This document shows positions 52,141-63,979 of a DNA stretch of 64,000 nucleotides, piece by piece. Location: positions 1 to 64,000 of the forward strand of contig NW_027474124.1 in assembly GCF_050947335.1 (NCBI RefSeq), written 5' to 3'. Under the pieces are notes generated by a model. It saw only the letters and a program-made list of their open reading frames with translations. It did not search any database and was not told the DNA's origin. The number at the start of each line of letters is the position of its first letter. Positions within the stretch are counted from its first letter, which is position 1. This stretch comes from Megachile rotundata. Its lineage: Eukaryota; Arthropoda; Insecta; Hymenoptera; Megachilidae. The position numbers and the translations under genes were made by a program.

Positions 52141-53499
52141 TAATAAGTATAGTAATTGTCGTTCTATCGATCATATATGCATAATATGGTTAATAATATG
52201 AGTTAGATTGATAATAGTGAGTGTAATAAGTATAGTGAATGTCGTTCTATCGATCATATCAGCATAATATGGCTAATAATATGAGTTAGATTCATAATAA
52301 TAAGAGTAATAAGTATAGTAATTGTCGTTCTATCGATCATATAAGCATAATAGGGCTAATAATATGAGTTAGATTGATAATAATAAGAGTAATAAGTATA
52401 GTAATTGTCGTTCTATCGATCATTTAAGCATAATATGGCTAATAATATGAGTCAGATTGACAATAATAACAGTAATAAGTATAGTAATTGTCGTTCTATC
52501 GATAATATAAGCATAATATGGCTAATAATATGAGTTAGATTGATAATACTAAGGGCAGTGAGTATAGTAATTATCGTTCTATCGATCATATAAGCATAAT
52601 ATGGCTAATAATATGAGTTAGATTGATAATAATAAGAGTAATGAGTATAGTAATTGTAGTTCTATCGATCATTTAAGCATAATATGGCTAATAATATGAG
52701 TTAGATTGATAATAATAACAGTAATAAGTATAGTAATTGTCGTTCTATCGCTCATATAAGCACAATATGGCTAATAATATGAGTTAGATTGATAATAATA
52801 AGGATAATAAGTATAGTTATTGTCGTTCTATCGATCATATAAGCATAATATGGCTAATAATATGAGTTAGATTGATAATAATAAGTGTAATAAGTATAGT
52901 AATTGTCGCTCTATCGATCATATTAGCATAATATGGCTAATAATATGAGTTAGATTGATAATAGTGAGTGTAATAAGTATAGTGAATGTCGTTCTATCGA
53001 TCATATCAGCATAATATGGGTAATAATATGAGTTGGATTGATAATAATAAGAGCAATGAGTATAGTAATTGTAGTTCTATCGATCATATAAGCATAATAT
53101 GGCTAATAATATGAGTCAGATTCATAATAATAAGAGTAATAAGTATAGTAGTTGTCGTTCTATCGATCATTTTAGCATAATATGGCGAATAATATGAGTT
53201 GGGTTGATAAAAATAAGTGTAATAAGTATAGTAATTGTCGTTCTATCGATCATATCAGCATAATATGGTTAATAATATGAGTTAGAATGATAATAATAAG
53301 AGTAATAAGTATAGTAATTGTCGTTCTATCGATCATAATTGCATAATATGGTTAATAATATGAATTAGATTGATAATAATAAGAGAAATGAGTATAGTAA
53401 TTGTCGTACTATCGATCAGATAAGCATAACATGGCTAATAATATGAGTCAGATTGATAATAATAAGTGTAATAAGTATAGTAATTGTCGTTCTATCGAT

Positions 53500-53831
53500 C
53501 ATACCTGCATAATATGGTTAATAATATGAGTTAGATTGATAACAATAAGAGTAATGAGTATAGTAATTGTCGTACTATCGATCATATAAGCATAATATGG
53601 CTTATAATGTGAGTTAGATTGATAATAGTGAGTGTAATAAGTATAGTAATTGTCGTTCTATCGATCATACCTGCATAATATGGTTAATAATATGAGTTAG
53701 ATTGATAACAATAAGAGTAATGAGTATAGTAATTGTCGTACTATCGATCATATAAGCATAATATGGCTTATAATGTGAGTTAGATTGATAATAGTGAGTG
53801 CAATAAATATAGTAATTGTCGTTCTATCGCT
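53500..53831. repeat. 166-bp dimer, two copies
   Basis: CATACCTGC starts at 53500 and 53666. It is the same two-copy arrangement as 42298-42629, with the surrounding 0.8 kb also shared at an offset of 135 monomers minus 3 bp. Confidence 0.87.
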
Positions 53832-54353
53832 CATATAAGCACAATATGGCTAATAATATGAGTTAGATTGATAATAATAAGAGTAATAAGTATAGTAATT
53901 GTCGTTCCATCGATCATTTAAGCATAATATAGCTAATAATATGAGTCAGATTGATAATAATAACAGTAATAAGTATAGTAATTGTCGTTCTATCGATAAT
54001 ATAAGCATAATATGGCTAATAATATGAGTTAGATTGATAATACTAAGAGCAGTGAGTATAGTAATTCTCGTTCTATCGATCATATAAGCATAATATGGCT
54101 AATAATATGAGTTAGATTGATAATAGTAACAGTAATAAGTATAGTAATTGTCGTTCTATCGAACATATCTGCATAATATGGTTAATAATATGAGTTAGAT
54201 TGATAATAGTGAGTGTAATAAGTATAGTAATTGTCGTTCTGTCGATCATATTAGCATAATATGGTTAATAATATGAGTTAGATTGATAATAATAAGAGTA
54301 ATAATTATAGTAATTGTCGTTCTATCGATCATATAAGCATAATATGGCTAATA

Positions 54354-54435
54354 ATTGAGTTAGATTGATAATAATAAGTGTATTAAGTATAGTAATTGTC
54401 GTTCTATCGATCATAATTGCATAATATGGTTAATA
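54354..54435 (+). repeat. L monomer, 82 bp
   Basis: Ninth L copy, upstream of the E monomer at 54436. Just upstream is the rare CGAACATATCTGC unit and a GATAATAGTAACAG variant (about 54119) that I see nowhere else. Confidence 0.9.
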
Positions 54436-56074
54436 ATATGAATTAGATTGATAATAATAAGAGAAATGAGTATAGTAATTGTCGTACTATCGATCAGATA
54501 AGCATAACATGGCTAATAATATGAGTCAGATTGATAATAATAAGTGTAATAAGTATAGTAATTGTCGTTCTATCGATCATACCTGCATAATATGGTTAAT
54601 AATATGAGTTAGATTGATAATAATAAGAGTAATAAGTATAGTAATTGTCGTTATATCGATCATATAACCATAATATGGCTAATAGCATGAGTTAGATTGA
54701 TAATAATAAGAGTAATGAGTATAGTAATTGTCGTTCTATCGATCATATCTGCATAATATGGTTAATAATATGAGTTAGATTGATAATAGTGAGTGTAATA
54801 AATATAGTAATTGTCGTTCTATCGCTCATATAAGCACAATATGGCTAATAATATGAGTTAGATTGATAATAATAAGAGTAATAAGTATAGTAATTGTCGT
54901 TCTATCGATCATATCTGCATAATATGGTTAATAATATGAGTTAGATTGATAATAGTGAGTGTAATAAATATAGTAATTGTCGTTCTATCGCTCTTATAAG
55001 CACAATATGGTTAATAATATGAGTTAGATTGATAATTATAAGAGTAATAAGTATAGTAGTTGTCGTTCTATCGATCATATATGCATAATATGGTTAATAA
55101 TATGAGTTAGATTGATAATAGTAAATGTAATAAGTATAGTGAATGTCGTTCTATCGATCATATCAGCATAATATGGGTAATAATATGAGTTGGATTGATA
55201 ATAATAAGAGTAATGAGTATAGTAATTGTAGTTCTATCGATCATATAAGCATAATATGGCTAATAATATGAGTAAGATTCATAATAATAAGAGTAATAAA
55301 TATAGTAATTGTCGTTCTATCGATCATTTAAGCATTATATGGGGAATAATATGAGTTGGGTTGATAAAAATAAGAATAATAAGTATAGTAATTGTCGTTC
55401 TATCGATCATATAAGCATAATATGGCTAATAATATGAGTTAGGTTGATAATAACAAGAGTAATAAGTATAGTAAATGTCGTGCTATCGATCATATCTGCA
55501 TAATATGGTTAATAATATGAGTTAGATTGATAATAGTGAGTGTAATAAGTATAGTAATTGTCGTTCTGTCGATCATATTAGCATAATATGGTTAACAAAA
55601 TGAGTTAGATTGATAATAATAAGAGTAATAAGTATAGTATTTGTCGTTCTATCGATCATATAAGCATAATATGGCTAATAATACGAGTTAGATTGATAAT
55701 AATAAGAGTAATGACTATAGTGATTGTAGTTCTATCGATCATATCTGCATAATAAGGTTAATAATATGAGTTAGATTGATAATAATAAGAGTAATAAGTA
55801 TAGTAATTGTCGTTCTATCGATCATATAAGCATAATATGGCTAATAATATGAGTTAGATTGATAATAATAAGTGTAATAAGTATAGTAATTGTCGTTCTA
55901 TCGATCATAATTGCATAATATGGTTAATAATATGAATTAGATTGATAATAATAAGAGAAATGAGTATAGTAATTGTCGTACTATCGATCAGATAAGCATA
56001 ACATGGCTAATAATATGAGTCAGATTGATAATAATAAGTGTAATAAGTATAGTAATTGTCGTTCTATCGATCAT

Positions 56075-57498
56075 ACCTGCATAATATGGTTAATAATATG
56101 AGTTAGATTGATAATAATAAGAGTAATAAGTATAGTAATTGTCGTTCTATCGATCATATAAGCATAATATGGCTAATAATATGAGTTAGACTGATAATAA
56201 TAAGTGTAATAAGTATAGTAATTGTCGTTCTATCGATCATAATTGCATAATATGGTTAATAATATGAATTAGATTGATAATAATAAGAGAAATGAGTATA
56301 GTAATTGTCGTACTATCGATCATATAAGCATAATATGACTAATAATATGAGTTAGATTGATAATAGTGAGTGTAATAAATATAGTAATTGTCGTTCTATC
56401 GCTCATATAAGCACAATATGGTTAATAATATGAGTTAGATTGATAATAATAAGAGTAATAAGTATAGTAATTGTCGTTCTATCGATCATATATGCATAAT
56501 ATGGTTAATAATATGAGTTAGATTGATAATAGTGAGTGTAATAAGTATAGTGAATGTCGTTCTATCGATCATATCAGCATAATATGGCTAATAATATGAG
56601 TTAGATTCATAATAATAAGAGTAATAAGTATAGTAATTGTCGTTCTATCGATCATATAAGCATAATAGGGCTAATAATATGAGTTAGATTGATAATAATA
56701 AGAGTAATAAGTATAGTAATTGTCGTTCTATCGATCATTTAAGCATAATATGGCTAATAATATGAGTCAGATTGACAATAATAACAGTAATAAGTATAGT
56801 AATTGTCGTTCTATCGATAATATAAGCATAATATGGCTAATAATATGAGTTAGATTGATAATACTAAGGGCAGTGAGTATAGTAATTATCGTTCTATCGA
56901 TCATATAAGCATAATATGGCTAATAATATGAGTTAGATTGATAATAATAAGAGTAATGAGTATAGTAATTGTAGTTCTATCGATCATTTAAGCATAATAT
57001 GGCTAATAATATGAGTTAGATTGATAATAATAACAGTAATAAGTATAGTAATTGTCGTTCTATCGCTCATATAAGCACAATATGGCTAATAATATGAGTT
57101 AGATTGATAATAATAAGGGTAATAAGTATAGTTATTGTCGTTCTATCGATCATATAAGCATAATATGGCTAATAATATGAGTTAGATTGATAATAATAAG
57201 TGTAATAAGTATAGTAATTGTCGCTCTATCGATCATATTAGCATAATATGGCTAATAATATGAGTTAGATTGATAATAGTGAGTGTAATAAGTATAGTGA
57301 ATGTCGTTCTATCGATCATATCAGCATAATATGGGTAATAATATGAGTTGGATTGATAATAATAAGAGCAATGAGTATAGTAATTGTAGTTCTATCGATC
57401 ATATAAGCATAATATGGCTAATAATATGAGTCAGATTCATAATAATAAGAGTAATAAGTATAGTAGTTGTCGTTCTATCGATCATTTTAGCATAATAT
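56075..57498. repeat. Higher-order repeat I, copy 2 (first part)
   Basis: Repeats 51760-53183 at offset 4315, with few differences: AATATGACTAATA near 56334 here, and AAGGATAATAAG (52801) in copy 1 against AAGGGTAATAAG here. The match continues into the 19-monomer repeat that begins at 57499 and ends in the dimer region near 58110, where this copy has one more 166-bp unit. Confidence 0.82.
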
Positions 57499-59075
57499 GG
57501 CGAATAATATGAGTTGGGTTGATAAAAATAAGTGTAATAAGTATAGTAATTGTCGTTCTATCGATCATATCAGCATAATATGGTTAATAATATGAGTTAG
57601 AATGATAATAATAAGAGTAATAAGTATAGTAATTGTCGTTCTATCGATCATAATTGCATAATATGGTTAATAATATGAATTAGATTGATAATAATAAGAG
57701 AATTGAGTATAGTAATTGTCGTACTATCGATCAGATAAGCATAACATGGCTAATAATATGAGTCAGATTGATAATAATAAGTGTAATAAGTATAGTAATT
57801 GTCGTTCTATCGATCATACCTGCATAATATGGTTAATAATATGAGTTAGATTGATAACAATAAGAGTAATGAGTATAGTAATTGTCGTACTATCGATCAT
57901 ATAAGCATAATATGGCTTATAATGTGAGTTAGATTGATAATAGTGAGTGTAATAAGTATAGTAATTGTCGTTCTATCGATCATACCTGCATAATATGGTT
58001 AATAATATGAGTTAGATTGATAACAATAAGAGTAATGAGTATAGTAATTGTCGTACTATCGATCATATAAGCATAATATGGCTTATAATGTGAGTTAGAT
58101 TGATAATAGTGAGTGTAATAAGTATAGTAATTGTCGTTCTATCGATCATACCTGCATAATATGGTTAATAATATGAGTTAGATTGATAACAATAAGAGTA
58201 ATGAGTATAGTAATTGTCGTACTATCGATCATATAAGCATAATATGGCTTATAATGTGAGTTAGATTGATAATAGTGAGTGCAATAAATATAGTAATTGT
58301 CGTTCTATCGCTCATATAAGCACAATATGGCTAATAATATGAGTTAGATTGATAATACTAAGAGCAGTGAGTATAGTAATTCTCGTTCTATCGATCATAT
58401 AAGCATAATATGGCTAATAATATGAGTTAGATTGATAATAATAAGAGTAATAAGTATAGTAAATGTCGTGCTATCGATCATATCTGCATAATATGGTTAA
58501 TAATATGAGTTAGATTGATAATAGTGAGTGTAATAAGTATAGTAATTGTCGTTCTGTCGATCATATTAGCATAATATGGTTAATAAAATGAGTTAGATTG
58601 ATAATAATAGGAGTAATAAGTATAGTATTTGTCGTTCTATCGATCATATAAGCATAATATGGCTAATAATACGAGTTAGATTGATAATAATAAGAGTAAT
58701 GAGTATAGTAATTGTAGTTCTATCGATCATTTAAGCATAATATGGCTAATAATATGAGTTAGATTGATAATAATAAGAGTAATGAGTATAGTGATTGTCG
58801 TTCTATCGATCATATAAGCATAATATGGCTAATAATATGAGTTAGATTGATAATACTAAGAGTAGTGAGTATAGTAATTCTCGTTCTATCGATCATATAA
58901 GCATAATATGGCTAATAATATGAGTTAGATTGATAATAATAAGAGTAATGAGTATAGTAATTGTAGTTCTATCGATCATTTAAGCATAATATGGCTAATA
59001 ATATGAGTTAGATTGATAATAATAACAGTAATAAGTATAGTAATTGTCGTTCTATCGATCATATCTGCATAATAT
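57499..59075. repeat. Higher-order repeat J, copy 1 (19 monomers, 1577 bp)
   Basis: Begins at GGCGAATA and runs through the E cassette with the private AGAATTGAG change (57698), three 166-bp dimers, AAGAGCAGTGAG, AAATGTCGTGC, TCTGTCG, TATTTG, AATACGAG, ACTAAGAG and AACAG units. The next GGCGAATA is exactly 1577 bp on, at 59076. The AGAATTGAG change is shared by both copies and occurs nowhere else that I saw. Confidence 0.92.
57815..58312. repeat. 166-bp dimer, three copies
   Basis: CATACCTGC starts at 57815, 57981 and 58147, each 166 bp apart. The first two dimers end in GTGAGTGTAATAAG and the third in GTGAGTGCAATAAATATAG. At 42.3 and 53.5 kb there are only two copies, so this one has grown. 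Confidence 0.9.
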
Positions 59076-60652
59076 GGCGAATAATATGAGTTGGGTTGAT
59101 AAAAATAAGTGTAATAAGTATAGTAATTGTCGTTCTATCGATCATATCAGCATAATATGGTTAATAATATGAGTTAGAATGATAATAATAAGAGTAATAA
59201 GTATAGTAATTGTCGTTCTATCGATCATAATTGCATAATATGGTTAATAATATGAATTAGATTGATAATAATAAGAGAATTGAGTATAGTAATTGTCGTA
59301 CTATCGATCAGATAAGCATAACATGGCTAATAATATGAGTCAGATTGATAATAATAAGTGTAATAAGTATAGTAATTGTCGTTCTATCGATCATACCTGC
59401 ATAATATGGTTAATAATATGAGTTAGATTGATAACAATAAGAGTAATGAGTATAGTAATTGTCGTACTATCGATCATATAAGCATAATATGGCTTATAAT
59501 GTGAGTTAGATTGATAATAGTGAGTGTAATAAGTATAGTAATTGTCGTTCTATCGATCATACCTGCATAATATGGTTAATAATATGAGTTAGATTGATAA
59601 CAATAAGAGTAATGAGTATAGTAATTGTCGTACTATCGATCATATAAGCATAATATGGCTTATAATGTGAGTTAGATTGATAATAGTGAGTGTAATAAGT
59701 ATAGTAATTGTCGTTCTATCGATCATACCTGCATAATATGGTTAATAATATGAGTTAGATTGATAACAATAAGAGTAATGAGTATAGTAATTGTCGTACT
59801 ATCGATCATATAAGCATAATATGGCTTATAATGTGAGTTAGATTGATAATAGTGAGTGCAATAAATATAGTAATTGTCGTTCTATCGCTCATATAAGCAC
59901 AATATGGCTAATAATATGAGTTAGATTGATAATACTAAGAGCAGTGAGTATAGTAATTCTCGTTCTATCGATCATATAAGCATAATATGGCTAATAATAT
60001 GAGTTAGATTGATAATAATAAGAGTAATAAGTATAGTAAATGTCGTGCTATCGATCATATCTGCATAATATGGTTAATAATATGAGTTAGATTGATAATA
60101 GTGAGTGTAATAAGTATAGTAATTGTCGTTCTGTCGATCATATTAGCATAATATGGTTAATAAAATGAGTTAGATTGATAATAATAGGAGTAATAAGTAT
60201 AGTATTTGTCGTTCTATCGATCATATAAGCATAATATGGCTAATAATACGAGTTAGATTGATAATAATAAGAGTAATGAGTATAGTAATTGTAGTTCTAT
60301 CGATCATTTAAGCATAATATGGCTAATAATATGAGTTAGATTGATAATAATAAGAGTAATGAGTATAGTGATTGTCGTTCTATCGATCATATAAGCATAA
60401 TATGGCTAATAATATGAGTTAGATTGATAACACTAAGAGTAGTGAGTATAGTAATTCTCGTTCTATCGATCATATAAGCATAATATGGCTAATAATATGA
60501 GTTAGATTGATAATAATAAGAGTAATGAGTATAGTAATTGTAGTTCTATCGATCATTTAAGCATAATATGGCTAATAATATGAGTTAGATTGATAATAAT
60601 AACAGTAATAAGTATAGTAATTGTCGTTCTATCGATCATATCTGCATAATAT
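59076..60652. repeat. Higher-order repeat J, copy 2 (19 monomers, 1577 bp)
   Basis: Near-perfect tandem copy of 57499-59075. The difference I found is GATAACACTAAG near 60426, against GATAATACTAAG near 58849. The join lies inside one hybrid monomer at about 59060-59080, where CATATCTGCATAATATGG (end of the unit) runs into CGAATA (start of the unit); elsewhere CGAATA follows CATTTTAGC or CATTTAAGC. This is the youngest duplication in the window by divergence. Confidence 0.92.
59392..59889. repeat. 166-bp dimer, three copies (duplicate)
   Basis: CATACCTGC starts at 59392, 59558 and 59724. It is the exact counterpart of 57815-58312 at offset 1577, so the third dimer existed before the 19-monomer duplication. 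Confidence 0.9.
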
Positions 60653-61324
60653 GGTTAATAATATGAGTTAGATTGATAATACTAAGAGTAGTGAGTATAG
60701 TAATTCTCGTCCTATCGATCATATAAGCATAATATGGCTAATAATATGAGTTAGATTGATAATAATAAGAGTAATGAGTATAGTAATTGTAGTTCTATCG
60801 ATCATTTAAGCATAATAAGGCTAATAATATGAGTTAGATTGATAATAATAACAGTAATAAGTATAGTAATTGTCGTTCTATCGAACATATCTGCATAATA
60901 TGGTTAATAATATGAGTTAGATTGATAATAGTGAGTGTAATAAGTATAGTAATTGTCGTTCTGTCGATCATATTAGCATAATATGGTTAATAAAATGAGT
61001 TAGATTGATAATAATAAGAGTAATAAGTATAGTATTTGTCGTTCTATCGATCATATAAGCATAATATGGCTAATAATACGAGTTAGATTGATAATAATAA
61101 GAGTAATGAGTATAGTAATTGTAGTTCTATCGATCATTTAAGCATAATATGGCTAATAATATGAGTTAGATTGATAATAATAAGAGTAATGAGTATAGTG
61201 ATTGTAGTTCTATCGATCATATCTGCATAATATGGTTAATAATATGAGTTAGATTGATAATAATAAGAGTAATAAGTATAGTAATTGTCGTTCTATCGAT
61301 CATATAAGCATAATATGGCTAATA
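60653..61324. repeat. Mosaic between repeats J and K
   Basis: Second copy of the 249-bp trimer (ACTAAGAG at 60681), then CGAACATATCTGC, TCTGTCG, TATTTG, AATACGAG and AGTGATTGTAG units as at 33.9-34.2 kb. Private changes are TCTCGTCCTATCG (about 60706) and CATAATAAGGC (about 60811). It ends at the L monomer that opens the next block. Confidence 0.78.
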
Positions 61325-61406
61325 ATTGAGTTAGATTGATAATAATAAGTGTATTAAGTATAGTAATTGTCGTTCTATCGATCATAATTGCATAATATGG
61401 TTAATA
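61325..61406 (+). repeat. L monomer, 82 bp
   Basis: Tenth and last L copy, upstream of the E monomer at 61407. It opens a copy of repeat H 208.95 monomers (17343 bp) after the one at 43982; the shortfall of 4 bases equals the four L deletions crossed. Confidence 0.9.
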
Positions 61407-63979
61407 ATATGAATTAGATTGATAATAATAAGAGAAATGAGTATAGTAATTGTCGTACTATCGATCAGATAAGCATAACATGGCTAATAATATGAGTCAG
61501 ATTGATAATAATAAGTGTAATAAGTATAGTAATTGTCGTTCTATCGATCATACCTGCATAATATGGTTAATAATATGAGTTAGATTGATAATAATAAGAG
61601 TAATAAGTATAGTAATTGTCGTTATATCGATCATATAACCATAATATGGCTAATAGCATGAGTTAGATTGATAATAATAAGAGTAATAAGTATAGTAATT
61701 GTCGATCTATCGATCATATCTGCATAATATGGTTAATAATATGAGTTAGATTGATAATAGTGAGTGTAATAAGTATAGTGAATGTCGTTCTATCGATCAT
61801 ATCAGCATAATATGGGTAATAATATGAGTTGGATTGATAATAATAAGAGTAATGAGTATAGTAATTGTAGTTCTATCGATCATACAAGCATAATATGGTT
61901 AATAATATGAGTTAGATTGATAACAATAAGAGTAATGAGTATAGTAATTGTCGTACTATCGATCATATAAGCATAATATGGCTAATAATATGAGTTAGAT
62001 TGATAATAATGAGAGTAATAAGTATAGTAACTGTCGTTCTATCGATCATATAAGCATAATATGGCTAATAATATGAGTTAGAGTGATAATACTAAGAGTA
62101 GTGCGTATAGTAATTCTCATTCTATCGATCATATAAGCATAATATGGCTAATAATATGAGTTAGATTGATAATAATAAGGGTAATAAGTATAGTAATTGT
62201 CGTTCTCTCGATCATATAAGCATAATATGGCTAATAATATGAGTTAGATTGATAATACTAAGAGGAGTGAGTATAGTAATTGTCGTTCTATCGATCATAT
62301 AAGCATAATATGGCTAATAATATGAGTTAGATTGATAATAATAAGAGTAATGAGTATAGTAATTGTAGTTCTATCGATCATATCTGCATAATATGGTTAA
62401 TAATATGAGTTAGAATGATAATAATAAGAGTAATAAGTATAGTAATTGTCGTTCTATCGATCATATCTGCATAATATGGTTAATAATATGAGTTAGATTG
62501 ATAATAATAAGAGTAATAAGTATAGTAATTGTCGTTATATCGATCATATAACCATAATATGGCTAATAGCATGAGTTAGATTGATAATAATAAGAGTAAT
62601 GAGTATAGTAATTGTCGTTCTATCGATCATATCTGCATAATATGGTTAATAATATGAGTTAGATTGATAATAGTGAGTGTAATAAATATAGTAATTGTCG
62701 TTCTATCGCTCATATAAGCACAATATGGCTAATAATATGAGTTAGATTGATAATAATAAGAGTAATAAGCATAGTAATTGTCGTTCTATCGATCATATCT
62801 GCATAATATGGTTAATAATATGAGTTAGATTGATAATAGTGAGTGTAATAAATATAGTAATTGTCGTTCTATCGCTCTTATAAGCACAATATGGTTAATA
62901 ATATGAGTTAGATTGATAATTATAAGAGTAATAAGTATAGTAGTTGTCGTTCTATCGATCATATATGCATAATATGGTTAATAATATGAGTTAGATTGAT
63001 AATAGTAAATGTAATAAGTATAGTGAATGTCGTTCTATCGATCATATCAGCATAATATGGGTAATAATATGAGTTGGATTGATACTAATAAGAGTAATGA
63101 GTATAGTAATTGTAGTTCTATCGATCATATAAGCATAATATGGCTAATAATATGAGTAAGATTCATAATAATAAGAGTAATAAGTATAGTAATTGTCGTT
63201 CTATCGATCATTTAAGCATTATATGGGGAATAATATGAGTTGGGTTGATAAAAATAAGAATAATAAGTATAGTAATTGTCGTTCTATCGATCATATAAGC
63301 ATAATATGGCTAATAATATGAGTTAGGTTGATAATAACAAGAGTAATAAGTATAGTAAATGTCGTGCTATCGATCATATCTGCATAATATGGTTAATAAT
63401 ATGAGTTAGATTGATAATAGTGAGTGTAATAAGTATAGTAATTGTCGTTCTGTCGATCATATTAGCATAATATGGTTAACAAAATGAGTTAGATTGATAA
63501 TAATAAGAGTAATAAGTATAGTATTTGTCGTTCTATCGATCATATAAGCATAATATGGCTAATAATACGAGTTAGATTGATAATAATAAGAGTAATGACT
63601 ATAGTGATTGTAGTTCTATCGATCATATCTGCATAATATGGTTAATAATATGAGTTAGATTGATAATAATAAGAGTAATAAGTATAGTAATTGCCGTTAT
63701 ATCGATCATATAACCATAATATGGCTAAGAGCATGAGTTAGATTGATAATAATAAGAGTAATGAGTATAGTAATTGTCATTCTATCGATCATATCTGCAT
63801 AATATGGTTAATAATATGAGTTAGATTGATAATAGTGAGTGTAATAAATATAGTAATTGTCGTTCTATCGCTCATATAAGCACAATATGGCTAATAATAT
63901 GAGTTAGATTGATAATAATAAGAGTAATAAGTATAGTAATTGTCGTTCTATCGATCATATCTGCATAATATGGTTAATA
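61325..63979. repeat. Higher-order repeat H, fourth copy
   Basis: Follows the order of repeat H copy 1 (43982-46190), including the GGGTTGAT tail that copies 2 and 3 lack, and then matches 19.5-20.1 kb (ATGACTATAGTGATTG near 63595, CTAAGAGCATGAG, TTGTCATTC). It has TTCTCATTC where copies 1-3 have TTCTCACTC, agreeing with 18.4 kb, so the CAC change arose within the 44-50 kb copies. Private changes include GTCGATCTATCG (61701), AGTGCGTATAG (62100), GATACTAATAAG (63080) and TTGCCGTTATATCG (63690). Confidence 0.83.

Larger units (their letters stand above)
51760..56074. repeat. Higher-order repeat I, copy 1 (52 monomers)
   Basis: GACTGATAATAATAAG (51874 and 56189) and GACAATAATAACAG (52459 and 56774) match at offset 4315 (52 x 83 minus 1, the L monomer at 54354). 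Contents in order: end of repeat H; CATAATAGGGC (about 52347); a copy of the 16.2-17.0 kb segment; E cassette at 53358 with the 166-bp dimer pair; CCATCG with AATATAGC; L and E at 54354 and 54436; a stretch like 44.9-46.1 kb; E at 55930. Confidence 0.82.
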
